From the NCBI GenBank assembly GCA_012513245.1, contig JAAZCN010000211.1, forward strand, positions 1 through 5,500: a stretch of DNA of 5,500 bases, given 5' to 3'. Positions within the stretch are counted from its first letter, which is position 1. Each line of letters begins with the position of its first letter. Under the pieces are notes generated by a model. The model saw only the letters and a program-made list of their open reading frames with translations, had not been told where the DNA came from and ran no database searches. The position numbers and the translations under genes are program-made. The stretch comes from Synergistaceae bacterium (GTDB taxonomy: Bacteria; Synergistota; Synergistia; Synergistales; Synergistaceae). Positions 1-5,500 of this stretch are shown piece by piece.

Positions 1-561
1 AAATCATGCGGAAAGATAAAGTCGTTTTGGGGAGTTATCCCCGTGATCCTGAAAACTTATGCATGGATAATGTCACTTGGAGCAGACGGACTGAGGGAAG
101 TATCAAGAGTCGCTATCCTGAACAACAATTACTGCATGAAAAAGATACTTGAAATAAAGGGAGCTTCTATGAGTTTTCCGCATCATCCTGCACGTATTGA
201 ACAGGTGCGTTACAGTTGGGAGAAACTCAAGGAAGATACCGGATTTGGCACTGCGGATGTACAGCGATGCATTGCTGACTTCGGGACCCACTACTGGTCG
301 AGCCATGAGCCTTTTGTTATCCCTGAGCCCTTTACCATAGAGCCCAGCGAGTCATACTCAAAGACCGATATCGACGATTACTGCGCGGTACTGGCAGAGA
401 TATCGAGGATGTGCTACGAGGAGCCTGAGGCAGTAAAAAAAGCTCCGACCAACAGCACCGTTCACCATATAGATCACGACTATTTCGATGATCCGGCAAA
501 ATACTCGATAACCTGGCGCTCTTACAACAAAAAATACAAAGGTTACTTCGAGCCTAAATAA
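1..561 (+). CDS. gcvPB: Glycine dehydrogenase (decarboxylating) subunit 2, C-terminal part (5' truncated by window)
   Basis: The frame is open from base 1, so this is the last 186 residues of a longer protein; GcvPB proteins usually run near 480-530 residues. P-protein is the PLP enzyme of the glycine cleavage system. It decarboxylates glycine and passes the aminomethyl group to lipoyl-GcvH in the cytoplasm. In window numbering, residues 2-35 (SCGKIKSFWG, then AWIMSLGADGLREV) match the GcvPB pattern IGKV+xF(Y/W)G...YIxxLGxxGL. Residues 103-121 carry the conserved IVPE-x-xxIEPTES-SK block, seen here as IPEPFTIEPSES and SK, followed by xxAPxNxxVxxxD. The PLP lysine and glycine-rich loop lie upstream, outside the window. 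The internal ATG at 43 is not the start, because homology continues upstream of it. The region before the IPEP block and the tail after the usual end (DYFDDPAKYSITWRSYNKKY) are unlike the common GcvPB C terminus ending in VLRW, so this looks like a divergent branch. It lies one base upstream of an NAD kinase gene. Confidence 0.88.
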   Translation, partial: KSCGKIKSFWGVIPVILKTYAWIMSLGADGLREVSRVAILNNNYCMKKILEIKGASMSFPHHPARIEQVRYSWEKLKEDTGFGTADVQRCIADFGTHYWSSHEPFVIPEPFTIEPSESYSKTDIDDYCAVLAEISRMCYEEPEAVKKAPTNSTVHHIDHDYFDDPAKYSITWRSYNKKYKGYFEPK

Positions 562-562
562 G

Positions 563-1678
563 ATGAAGATCGGTTTCCTCGTAAACCCGGTAGCAGGTAT
601 GGGAGGAAAAGTCGCTTTAAAGGGTACCGACGGAGAAGATATTCTCCGTCGGGCCATAGAGCTTGGTGCGGTACCGTCGGCAAACAGCCGTGCTTGTACC
701 GCACTTGCCATATTCAGGGAAGCCGCTTCGGATCATCAGTTTTATGCTCCTACGGGCCAGATGGGAGGAAGGCTTCTTTCTGAAAGCGGTCTGGTCTATG
801 AGACAGTCCTCAAACCATCAGAAAAGACTACTTCGGAAGACACAAAAAAAGTTGTCTCACTAATGCTTGAAGCGGGTGTCGAAGCAATAATTTTTGCAGG
901 AGGGGATGGGACCGCGCGTGACGTATGCTCAATTGTTGGAGACAGGATCCCGGTTATAGGGATACCGGCAGGAGTAAAGATCCATTCGGCTGTATACGCC
1001 AAAAGGCCGAAGGACGCCGGTATGATGGTAAAAAACCTGCTCCTGGGCAAGGTCAAAAGATATGTCCTTGCTGAGGTCATGGACCTTGATGAAGATGCTT
1101 TTCGAAACAACATAGTGCGGGCACAACTTTATGGATATATGAAAGTCCCCGATGACAGGGAGTTTATGCAGGACAGGAAATCGGGCAGCTCCTCCTCAGA
1201 TGAGTCTGAAAGGCTTGATATCGCAGCCTATGTTATCAAAAACATGCAGGAAAATGAAATATATCTGATAGGGTCGGGAAGCACTACATACTCTATTATT
1301 CAAAGCCTGAACATCGAAGGTACCCTACTTGGGGTGGATGCTGTATTAAACGAAAGTGCTGCAGGAAAAGACATGACAGAAAAAGAGATCATAGAGACAC
1401 TTTCAGCCTTCGAAAAAGGCAAGCGCCATCTCGTGATAACCGTTATCGGCGGTCAGGGGCACATATTTGGAAGGGGCAACCAGCAGCTGAGCCCGGAAGT
1501 GCTCAGGATGATCCCTAAAGAAAACATAACGGTTATTGCTAATTCATCCAAAATGTCAGACCTTTTTGGAAAGTCGCTGATTGCAGACACGGGAGACACC
1601 GGGCTTGATGAAGATTTAAAGGGCTATATTCCCGTCATAACGGGTTTCGGAAAAAAAATAATGGCAAAAATCGGGTAG
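563..1678 (+). CDS. ATP-NAD kinase family protein (AcoX-like, COG3199 type)
   Basis: A 371-residue cytoplasmic protein of the NAD kinase/AcoX family, predicted to phosphorylate NAD to NADP with ATP or polyphosphate. The N terminus, IGFLVNPVAGMGG at residues 3-15 followed by LKGTDG at 19-24, is the family signature. The nucleotide-binding motif GGDGTARD is at 113-120 and GIPAGVKIHSAVYA at 133-146. The C-terminal part has IGSGSTT at 236-242, LLGVDAV at 255-261, IGGQGHIFGRGNQQ at 295-308, DTGD at 342-345 and GYIPVITGFG at 354-363, all in family order. Length is full and nothing is broken. The ATG follows the upstream TAA after one base with no good Shine-Dalgarno, which suggests translational coupling to gcvPB. 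The start is supported because family homology begins at residue 2. Known: AcoX sits in acetoin operons. Inferred: here it supplies NADP for folate or redox reactions tied to glycine cleavage. The family is sure; the true phosphoryl donor and the in vivo substrate are not. Confidence 0.88.
   Translation: MKIGFLVNPVAGMGGKVALKGTDGEDILRRAIELGAVPSANSRACTALAIFREAASDHQFYAPTGQMGGRLLSESGLVYETVLKPSEKTTSEDTKKVVSLMLEAGVEAIIFAGGDGTARDVCSIVGDRIPVIGIPAGVKIHSAVYAKRPKDAGMMVKNLLLGKVKRYVLAEVMDLDEDAFRNNIVRAQLYGYMKVPDDREFMQDRKSGSSSSDESERLDIAAYVIKNMQENEIYLIGSGSTTYSIIQSLNIEGTLLGVDAVLNESAAGKDMTEKEIIETLSAFEKGKRHLVITVIGGQGHIFGRGNQQLSPEVLRMIPKENITVIANSSKMSDLFGKSLIADTGDTGLDEDLKGYIPVITGFGKKIMAKIG
627..652 (+). repeat. 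Perfect intragenic hairpin I
   Basis: An inverted repeat with an 11-bp perfect stem (627-637 pairs with 642-652) and a four-base GATA loop. It lies about 65 bases into the NAD kinase coding sequence, over codons 22-30. No T-run follows, so it is not an intrinsic terminator. A perfect stem of this length with so short a loop is unlikely by chance in a few kilobases, but the function is unknown; pausing, mRNA protection or translational control are possible. Confidence 0.6.
666..704 (+). repeat. Nested intragenic hairpin II
   Basis: A 9-bp perfect outer stem (666-674 GTGCGGTAC with 696-704 GTACCGCAC) encloses a 4-bp inner stem (678-681 CGGC with 687-690 GCCG) and an AAACA loop. It starts 13 bases after hairpin I and covers codons 35-48 of the NAD kinase gene. 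The two together would make a structured 78-base segment in the mRNA. Role unknown. Confidence 0.45.
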
Positions 1679-1723
1679 TTTGTACATTTTCAATCGAGAC
1701 TGGATAAAGACTCAAATAAAAAA

Positions 1724-1730
1724 AGGGGGT
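1724..1730 (+). promoter_or_regulatory. Shine-Dalgarno that fixes the SDR start
   Basis: AGGGGGT follows an A-run and ends 7 bases before ATG 1738. An in-frame GTG at 1729 overlaps this site, so it cannot be served by it; ATG 1738 is therefore the start. Confidence 0.7.
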
Positions 1731-1737
1731 GCGTTTT

Positions 1738-2490
1738 ATGGGCAAGTACTGTGAACTCAAAGACAAACGGATCATGGTCACTGGTGCGGCAAGCGGCATC
1801 GGGCTTGCAACTGCTCAGAGGTTTTCTGCTGAGGGTGCAAAGGTTTTCATTCTCGACTGCAACAAAGAGGCAATATTAAAAGTAATGGCTGAAAATCCGC
1901 AGTTTGCAGGTTCAAGCCTATGCGATGTGAGCAGTGAAGAAGATGTCATCGCAGCATTTGAAAAAATGGACAGGGAGCTTGGCGGCATAGATGTCCTGAT
2001 CTCAAACGCGGGGATAAGCATACGCAAAGACTTTGTGGATATTTCATACGAGCAGTGGCAGAAAGTGATCGACATCAATCTGAATGGTATGTTTCTCTGC
2101 TCCCGCGAGGCGGCAAGAAGAATGAAAGCGCAAAAAAACGGGGTTATCCTGATGACAGCATCATCTAACGGCACTGAAGGCCACCGCTGGTACGCCGATT
2201 ACAATGCTTCAAAGGCGGGAGTGATACTTCTTACCAAGAGCATGGCCCTTGAACTGGCTCCGGATGTGAGAGTCAACTGCGTCTGCCCCGGATATGTACT
2301 GACACCTATGCAGAGGGCTGAGTACACTGATGAAATGCTTGCAAAGGTCAACGAGGGTATTCCCATGAAACGTCATGCAGAACCTGAAGAAATTGGCGCA
2401 CTTTACGCATTCCTAGCTTCTGATGACGCAAAATACATCACAGGCGCTGACATAAGGATCGACGGAGGAGAGACAGCCGGTCTTTATTGA
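1738..2490 (+). CDS. Classical short-chain dehydrogenase/reductase (SDR family oxidoreductase)
   Basis: A 250-residue cytoplasmic NAD(P)-dependent oxidoreductase with a Rossmann fold. The cofactor motif TGAASGIG is at residues 15-22. Asp40 at the end of the second strand favours NAD(H) over NADP(H). CDV is at 62-64 and the SNAG motif at 89-92. The catalytic tetrad is complete: Asn114, Ser142, Tyr155 and Lys159 in YNASK. PG is at 184-185 with Thr189 following, and the family-typical end GADIRIDGG is at 236-244. Length is normal for the classical type. ATG 1738 is chosen over GTG 1729 because the Shine-Dalgarno overlaps the latter. It begins 59 bp after the NAD kinase gene with no terminator visible, so read-through from the glycine genes is possible, but an own promoter cannot be excluded. 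The substrate cannot be read from sequence; this subfamily includes sugar, polyol, hydroxy-acid and fatty-acyl dehydrogenases. The residues after the catalytic Ser (GTEGHRWYAD) shape the substrate pocket and would be the place to compare with characterised members. Confidence 0.88.
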   Translation: MGKYCELKDKRIMVTGAASGIGLATAQRFSAEGAKVFILDCNKEAILKVMAENPQFAGSSLCDVSSEEDVIAAFEKMDRELGGIDVLISNAGISIRKDFVDISYEQWQKVIDINLNGMFLCSREAARRMKAQKNGVILMTASSNGTEGHRWYADYNASKAGVILLTKSMALELAPDVRVNCVCPGYVLTPMQRAEYTDEMLAKVNEGIPMKRHAEPEEIGALYAFLASDDAKYITGADIRIDGGETAGLY

Positions 2491-2600
2491 TCCTTCTCAA
2501 CGAGGTAACAGTTTTTCAAAAAATCGAAAGAAAGAAGATGATGCAAAGAGGGGATAGCGAACGTTGTGCCATCTACACAAAACAGTACCAACTTGCAAAT

Positions 2601-2617
2601 AATATACATTGTATTTT
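2601..2617. promoter_or_regulatory. Operator-like inverted repeat
   Basis: ATACA-T-TGTAT at 2604-2614 is a perfect dyad around one central base. The symmetry continues as AA and TT after one mismatched base on each side. It lies 55-70 bases upstream of the antiporter start, where a repressor or activator site would be expected. In AT-rich DNA such a short dyad may arise by chance, so this is only a candidate. Confidence 0.25.
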
Positions 2618-2651
2618 GGTGCTTCTGTATTTTCTATTTTTTTAAAAATTT

Positions 2652-2660
2652 AAAGGAGGT
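2652..2660 (+). promoter_or_regulatory. Strong Shine-Dalgarno of the antiporter gene
   Basis: AAAGGAGGT is a near-perfect anti-16S complement ending 8 bases before ATG 2669. It selects ATG 2669 over the in-frame TTG at 2663, which would be only two bases away from it. Confidence 0.85.
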
Positions 2661-2668
2661 AATTGATA

Positions 2669-4159
2669 ATGAAAGCTTTGTTTAGATTGACCCCGGTAGC
2701 TGTTATCGCAGGATTGATGCTTTCGGGAATTGATATTTTACTTGCTGCGCCTATATCTTTTATGTATGCAATTTTGGTTGCTATGATCGTTGATCGCTAC
2801 AAGTTCAATGAACTTCTTGACGCAGCCCTAGACAATCTAAAGCACTTCCTGATCGTTTTCCTCATTCTCCAGGCAGCTTACGCCGTTGCAGAATGCTTCA
2901 TGGCTACGGGGGTTGCCGCGTCAGTAATCAACATGTCGCTTGCGGCAGGACTCAACGCAAAGGTCCTTGCAGTGGTTGCCCTCCTGGTAACATCGGTGCT
3001 CTCCATAGCTACGGGTACATCATGGGGAACGTTCGCAGCATGTGCCCCTATATTCCTCTGGCTCAACCATATCGTAGGTGGAAACATTGCCCTTACCATT
3101 GGGGCCATAGCAGGCGGGTCATGCTTTGGAGACAACATAGGCCTAATTTCAGACACAACCATAGTAAGCTCCGGCATTCAAGAAGTTGAGATCATTAAAA
3201 GAGTTCGCCACCAGGGAGTCTGGTCATTTCTCTGTTTGGCAATTTCTGCCATCGTTTTTTACTTCGTCGGAGTTACCCTTGGTCTTCCCAGCACGACAGG
3301 TCAGGCTGCGGATGCTATTGCGCAGATCCCTCAGGATGTCTGGACAGCTCTTGCTGAAGAGAGACCTTCCGCTGTTACGCTTCTTGAGCTTGTAAAGTCC
3401 GGAGTTCCTTCTTACATGATCCTTCCGCTTATCATCGTTCTTGGACTTGCAATAAAGGGATTTAGCACCCTTATCTGTCTTGGTGCCGGTATCATATCCT
3501 CGTTGATATTCGGTCTTATGGCAGGAACTGTTGGCAGCTTGACTGATTTCCTCGATCTTGTCTACACTGGTTTCTCCGATGCGGGAAGCTGGTCAATTGC
3601 TATGATGCTCTGGGTTGGAGCCTTTGGCGGTGTAATGAGAAAGATGAACGCATTTGATCCTATTGCTGTTTTAGTTCTCAAGATGGTCCGCAAAGTCAGG
3701 CATCTTATGTTCTCCAATGCACTCATTTGTCTTCTTGGAAACGCGGCACTTGCTGACGAAATGGCCCAGATAGTTACGATAGGTCCGATCATAAAGGACA
3801 TGACTGAATCGAGTGTTGTGGGAAGCAAGGAAGACATGTACACGCTTGCCCTCAGAAATGCAACCTACTCTGATGCGATGGGAGTTCTTGGTTCACAGCT
3901 CATTCCATGGCATGTTTATATGGGTTTTTTCATTGGCATAAGCGCGTCTGTCTATCCTCTTGCAGCTAATATCACAGCAGGTGAGATCATCGCCCACAAT
4001 TACCTTGCCTGGATAGCAGTAGGTTCGATGCTCTTCCTGACCTTTACAGGATTAGACAGATTTATCCCGCTCTTTAAGATACCTTCGGAACCGGATGTAT
4101 ACCTGAAGAGCCAGGCAGAAAAATATGGCAAACCTGTTGTTAAGGCGACAGAAGCCTAG
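2669..4159 (+). CDS. NhaC-family Na+/H+ antiporter (or related Na+-coupled transporter)
   Basis: A 496-residue polytopic inner-membrane protein with roughly a dozen hydrophobic segments. NhaC-family signatures are present: SIATGTSWGTFAA at residues 112-124 and AGGSCFGDNIGLISDTTIVSS at 148-168. In the second half, GNAALADEMAQIVTIGP is at 357-373 and LGSQLIPWHVYMG at 407-419. Acidic and polar residues inside these segments (Asp155, Asp162, Asp363, Glu364) are candidates for ion binding. A hydrophilic loop at about 207-240 separates the halves, and the tail after about 470 is cytoplasm-like and charged. Family members exchange Na+ for H+ or couple Na+ to organic acids (for example MleN, malate/lactate), so the cargo is not settled. 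A long upstream gap, a strong ribosome binding site and a terminator 37 bp downstream suggest a self-contained transcription unit. In an amino-acid fermenter a Na+/H+ antiporter would serve pH and sodium homeostasis. The gene is intact. Confidence 0.85.
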   Translation: MKALFRLTPVAVIAGLMLSGIDILLAAPISFMYAILVAMIVDRYKFNELLDAALDNLKHFLIVFLILQAAYAVAECFMATGVAASVINMSLAAGLNAKVLAVVALLVTSVLSIATGTSWGTFAACAPIFLWLNHIVGGNIALTIGAIAGGSCFGDNIGLISDTTIVSSGIQEVEIIKRVRHQGVWSFLCLAISAIVFYFVGVTLGLPSTTGQAADAIAQIPQDVWTALAEERPSAVTLLELVKSGVPSYMILPLIIVLGLAIKGFSTLICLGAGIISSLIFGLMAGTVGSLTDFLDLVYTGFSDAGSWSIAMMLWVGAFGGVMRKMNAFDPIAVLVLKMVRKVRHLMFSNALICLLGNAALADEMAQIVTIGPIIKDMTESSVVGSKEDMYTLALRNATYSDAMGVLGSQLIPWHVYMGFFIGISASVYPLAANITAGEIIAHNYLAWIAVGSMLFLTFTGLDRFIPLFKIPSEPDVYLKSQAEKYGKPVVKATEA

Positions 4160-4196
4160 TTAAGAAATCAGAAATACATTTCAGATACAGTTATTG

Positions 4197-4237
4197 AGAG
4201 AGGAGAAGATGAGATGCATCTTCTCCTCTCTTTTTCT
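4197..4237 (+). terminator. Intrinsic terminator after the antiporter gene
   Basis: A perfect 15-bp stem (4197-4211 with 4217-4231) and a five-base loop run straight into TTTTTCTT. It ends the antiporter transcript 37 bp after its stop codon. Confidence 0.92.
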
Positions 4238-4253
4238 TAATATCGAATGCCTA

Positions 4254-4458
4254 ATGAAGAATAAGTGCCAATTTAAAAGTGTATCGCTTCGAATAAAATA
4301 TTGGGCTGAAATCATATAAATTCAAAGATAACCTTGGTTTTTTTACAGAAGATGAATTATTCCAAAGAGATTTAAAATCTAATTCTAAAACGAATGATGG
4401 TGGGTTGGTATATTTTATTATCTGCCCTGTTTTTGTCACGATATTCCTTCTGCTATAA
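4254..4458 (+). pseudogene. Possible frameshifted relic of a small membrane protein
   Basis: ATG 4254 opens a 21-codon frame (MKNKCQFKSVSLRIKYWAEI) that stops at 4317-4319. A second frame, offset by one base, is open from 4297 to a TAA at 4456-4458. It reads protein-like: charged and polar residues first (including FFTEDELFQRDLK), then a hydrophobic end GLVYFIICPVFVTIFLLL that would make one membrane helix. Joining the frames near 4300-4316 would give a protein of about 70 residues with a C-terminal anchor. I do not recognise the family and no clear ribosome binding site precedes ATG 4254. The DNA is AT-rich, where open frames of this size are not rare. An opposite-strand frame (4251-4439, GTG start preceded by AAGGA) covers the same bases and is an equally unproven alternative. 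Treat this as intergenic unless homologues appear. Confidence 0.22.
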
Positions 4459-4459
4459 T
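4433..4459 (+). promoter_or_regulatory. Extended -10 sigma70-type promoter of the CsgG-like gene
   Basis: TGCTATAAT at 4451-4459 is a perfect -10 hexamer with the TGn extension. TTGTCA at 4433-4438 matches five of six bases of the -35 consensus, with a short 15-bp spacer that the extended -10 could compensate. Transcription would start near 4466, leaving a leader of about 38 bases. Confidence 0.65.
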
Positions 4460-4490
4460 AAAAATTGAAATGAATTGAAGCGAAAATGAG

Positions 4491-4498
4491 AGGGTGGT
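4491..4498 (+). promoter_or_regulatory. Shine-Dalgarno for the GTG start at 4504
   Basis: AGGGTGGT ends 5 bases before GTG 4504. An in-frame TAA at 4501-4503 abuts the GTG, so no upstream start is possible. Confidence 0.65.
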
Positions 4499-4503
4499 AC
4501 TAA

Positions 4504-5436
4504 GTGAGACGTAGTTTTGGATTGTATTTATTTATATTTTTTTTAGTGACCTTGATCTCAATGATCCAGTGTAGTGAACAAGCTGATGCTCAGACAGGCG
4601 GGTTAAAGTATACAGTTACAGTTTCTAAGTTTGAAAACAGGGCAGGATGGCATGGACAATGGGACATTGGGGATGGTTGGGGGTTGATTATGACAGACAT
4701 CTTAAACCAGACCGGACGATTCATTGTTTTAGGTGAAACCGATATGAGAGAAGCTTCTATGAACGAACAGGATCTTGTAACCACTGGCAGGACAGCTCAG
4801 GGTTCCATTGCTCCTGTTACAGGTCAGATGACGCCGGCACAGATTTTGGTAAAAGGAGCCATCACCAATGTTACAAATAACACTTCAGGTGGCTTCGGAG
4901 GAGTGTCAATTGGTCCGGTGACCCTGGGAGCCGGAGGCAGCACATCGGAAGTCAACGTCACAATGTATATGGTAGATTCAACAACAGGTCAGATCCTGGC
5001 ATCCAAAAGCGTCGTTGGTAAATCAAACAGCACCGGAGGTGCTATTGGTTATTCGGGCGATGGATGGGCTGCAGGCGGTGGCGGTTTTAAGAAAGACAAC
5101 GTGGGAAAAGCAATAGAATCAGCAGTTCAGCAAGGGACTGACTGGATGATTTCCCAACTGCCCAATATCCCATGGACAGGATCTGTCGTAATGACAAGAG
5201 AAGGAAAGGTTTATATTAACAGGGGTATGCGGGAAGGCGTAGAAGCAGGGCACATGTTCTCTGTTGGAAATTCGGAAATAATTCGCGATCCGGGCACAGG
5301 CGAAGTCCTCGAAGAAATTACCAGTGAAGTTGCGAAAATAGAAGTTATAAATTCCAAGGAAAAATTGTCAATATGCAATGTTATCAGCGGAAATAAGGAT
5401 CTGATCACCAAAGGGATGAAAGTTACGCTTCCGTAA
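4504..5436 (+). CDS. Secreted CsgG-domain protein with FlgT-C-like C-terminal domain
   Basis: A 310-residue exported protein with a GTG start. GTG 4504 is the only start that keeps the signal peptide: basic RR at residues 2-3, a hydrophobic core at 5-21 and an AXA signal peptidase I site (ADA, 27-29). Cys23 is preceded by Gln, which does not fit a lipobox, so a lipoprotein is unlikely, although curli CsgG is one. Residues about 34-218 follow the CsgG pattern: KFEN, a GWGLIMTDIL helix, GRFIVLGETD, AQILVKGAI at 112-120, SGG at 127-129, VNVTMYMVDSTTGQIL at 150-165 and a closing helix IESAVQQGTDWMISQL. The stretches where curli CsgG has its two transmembrane hairpins (about 122-147 and 170-197) are rich in Gly and Ser. 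Residues 224-309 (GSVVMTREGKVYINRGMREG, then GHMFSVG and DPGTGEVL) resemble the C-terminal domain of the flagellar protein FlgT. The gene stands alone with its own promoter, and no curli genes are in view. A cell-envelope assembly or scaffold role is inferred; the exact function is unknown. Confidence 0.78.
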   Translation: MRRSFGLYLFIFFLVTLISMIQCSEQADAQTGGLKYTVTVSKFENRAGWHGQWDIGDGWGLIMTDILNQTGRFIVLGETDMREASMNEQDLVTTGRTAQGSIAPVTGQMTPAQILVKGAITNVTNNTSGGFGGVSIGPVTLGAGGSTSEVNVTMYMVDSTTGQILASKSVVGKSNSTGGAIGYSGDGWAAGGGGFKKDNVGKAIESAVQQGTDWMISQLPNIPWTGSVVMTREGKVYINRGMREGVEAGHMFSVGNSEIIRDPGTGEVLEEITSEVAKIEVINSKEKLSICNVISGNKDLITKGMKVTLP

Positions 5437-5500
5437 GCCGTAGGCCCTCTGTTTTTGTCCCGGTCTCCCCAGTTTAGTTATTTTGAAGAATAATAGAGAG
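5437..5500 (+). other. 3' flank of the CsgG-like gene
   Basis: A non-coding end of the window. A weak stem with one bulge spans the stop codon (5424-5430 with 5435-5442), and a run of five T follows ten bases later at 5452-5456. The spacing is too long for a standard intrinsic terminator. No other feature is visible. Confidence 0.25.

Larger units (their letters stand above)
2491..2668 (+). other. Intergenic gap between SDR and antiporter genes
   Basis: A non-coding stretch of 178 bases, strongly AT-rich from about 2595 on. I see no hairpin-plus-T terminator after the SDR stop and no promoter with a good -35/-10 pair at legal spacing. The only structured element is the inverted repeat at 2601-2617. 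The length and base shift suggest that the antiporter has its own promoter here, but I cannot place it. Confidence 0.4.

Noticed and set aside
1435..1538. Two similar dyads, GATAACCGTTATC at 1435-1447 and an ATAACGGTTAT copy near 1527-1537
   Set aside because: Both encode an Ile-Thr-Val-Ile segment in beta strands of the NAD kinase, so the likeness follows from repeated protein sequence and codon choice.
1680..1708. Promoter upstream of the SDR gene (TTGTAC at 1680-1685 and GATAAA at 1703-1708, 17-bp spacer)
   Set aside because: The -35 matches only three of six bases and the -10 four of six, which is too weak to call.
4251..4439. Opposite-strand open frame of 62 codons with a GTG start and AAGGA upstream
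   Set aside because: It lies in AT-rich intergenic DNA, has no recognisable motif, ends at the next genes' boundaries and competes with an equally plausible + strand reading.
4486..4503. Mini-frame ATG to TAA of five codons abutting the GTG start of the CsgG-like gene
   Set aside because: It consists mostly of the Shine-Dalgarno itself and has no ribosome binding site, so it is most likely chance.
4561..4572. Cys23 of the CsgG-like protein as a lipoprotein attachment site
   Set aside because: Gln at the -1 position does not fit a lipobox, while a clean AXA cleavage site follows at residues 27-29.
5424..5456. Terminator at the end of the CsgG-like gene
   Set aside because: The stem is short and bulged, and the T-run begins about ten bases after it.

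Overview
The window carries five protein genes, all on the + strand, at moderate GC with AT-rich intergenic gaps. The set suggests an anaerobic, amino-acid-fermenting, diderm bacterium. It includes a glycine decarboxylase subunit of the split (GcvPA/GcvPB) type, an AcoX-like NAD kinase, an NhaC-type sodium/proton antiporter and a secreted CsgG-domain protein. Synergistota would fit best. That placement is inference from gene content, because no taxonomic marker lies in the window.

Block 1 (1-1678): the 3' end of a P-protein subunit 2 gene (gcvPB-like), truncated by the window start, then one base later an ATP-NAD kinase family gene. The 1-bp spacing and the lack of a clear Shine-Dalgarno point to translational coupling. 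Together they would link glycine cleavage (NADH and methylene-tetrahydrofolate production) to NAD(P) balance. Two strong stem-loops sit inside the start of the kinase gene.

Block 2 (1679-2490): after a 59-bp gap with no visible terminator comes a classical short-chain dehydrogenase/reductase with a complete catalytic set and an unknown substrate. Block 3 (2491-4235): a 178-bp AT-rich gap with one operator-like inverted repeat, then an NhaC-family antiporter with a very strong ribosome binding site, closed by a textbook intrinsic terminator.

Block 4 (4236-5500): an AT-rich gap that may hold the frameshifted relic of a small membrane protein, then an extended -10 promoter driving a single gene. 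Its product is a signal-peptide-bearing CsgG-domain protein with a FlgT-C-like C-terminal domain. It has no lipobox, and glycine-rich segments stand where curli CsgG has its pore-forming hairpins.

I see no CRISPR array, tRNA, rRNA, insertion sequence or defence system. Nothing here is clearly a new system. The CsgG-like protein, the tandem intragenic hairpins and the possible relic are the items most worth a second look.
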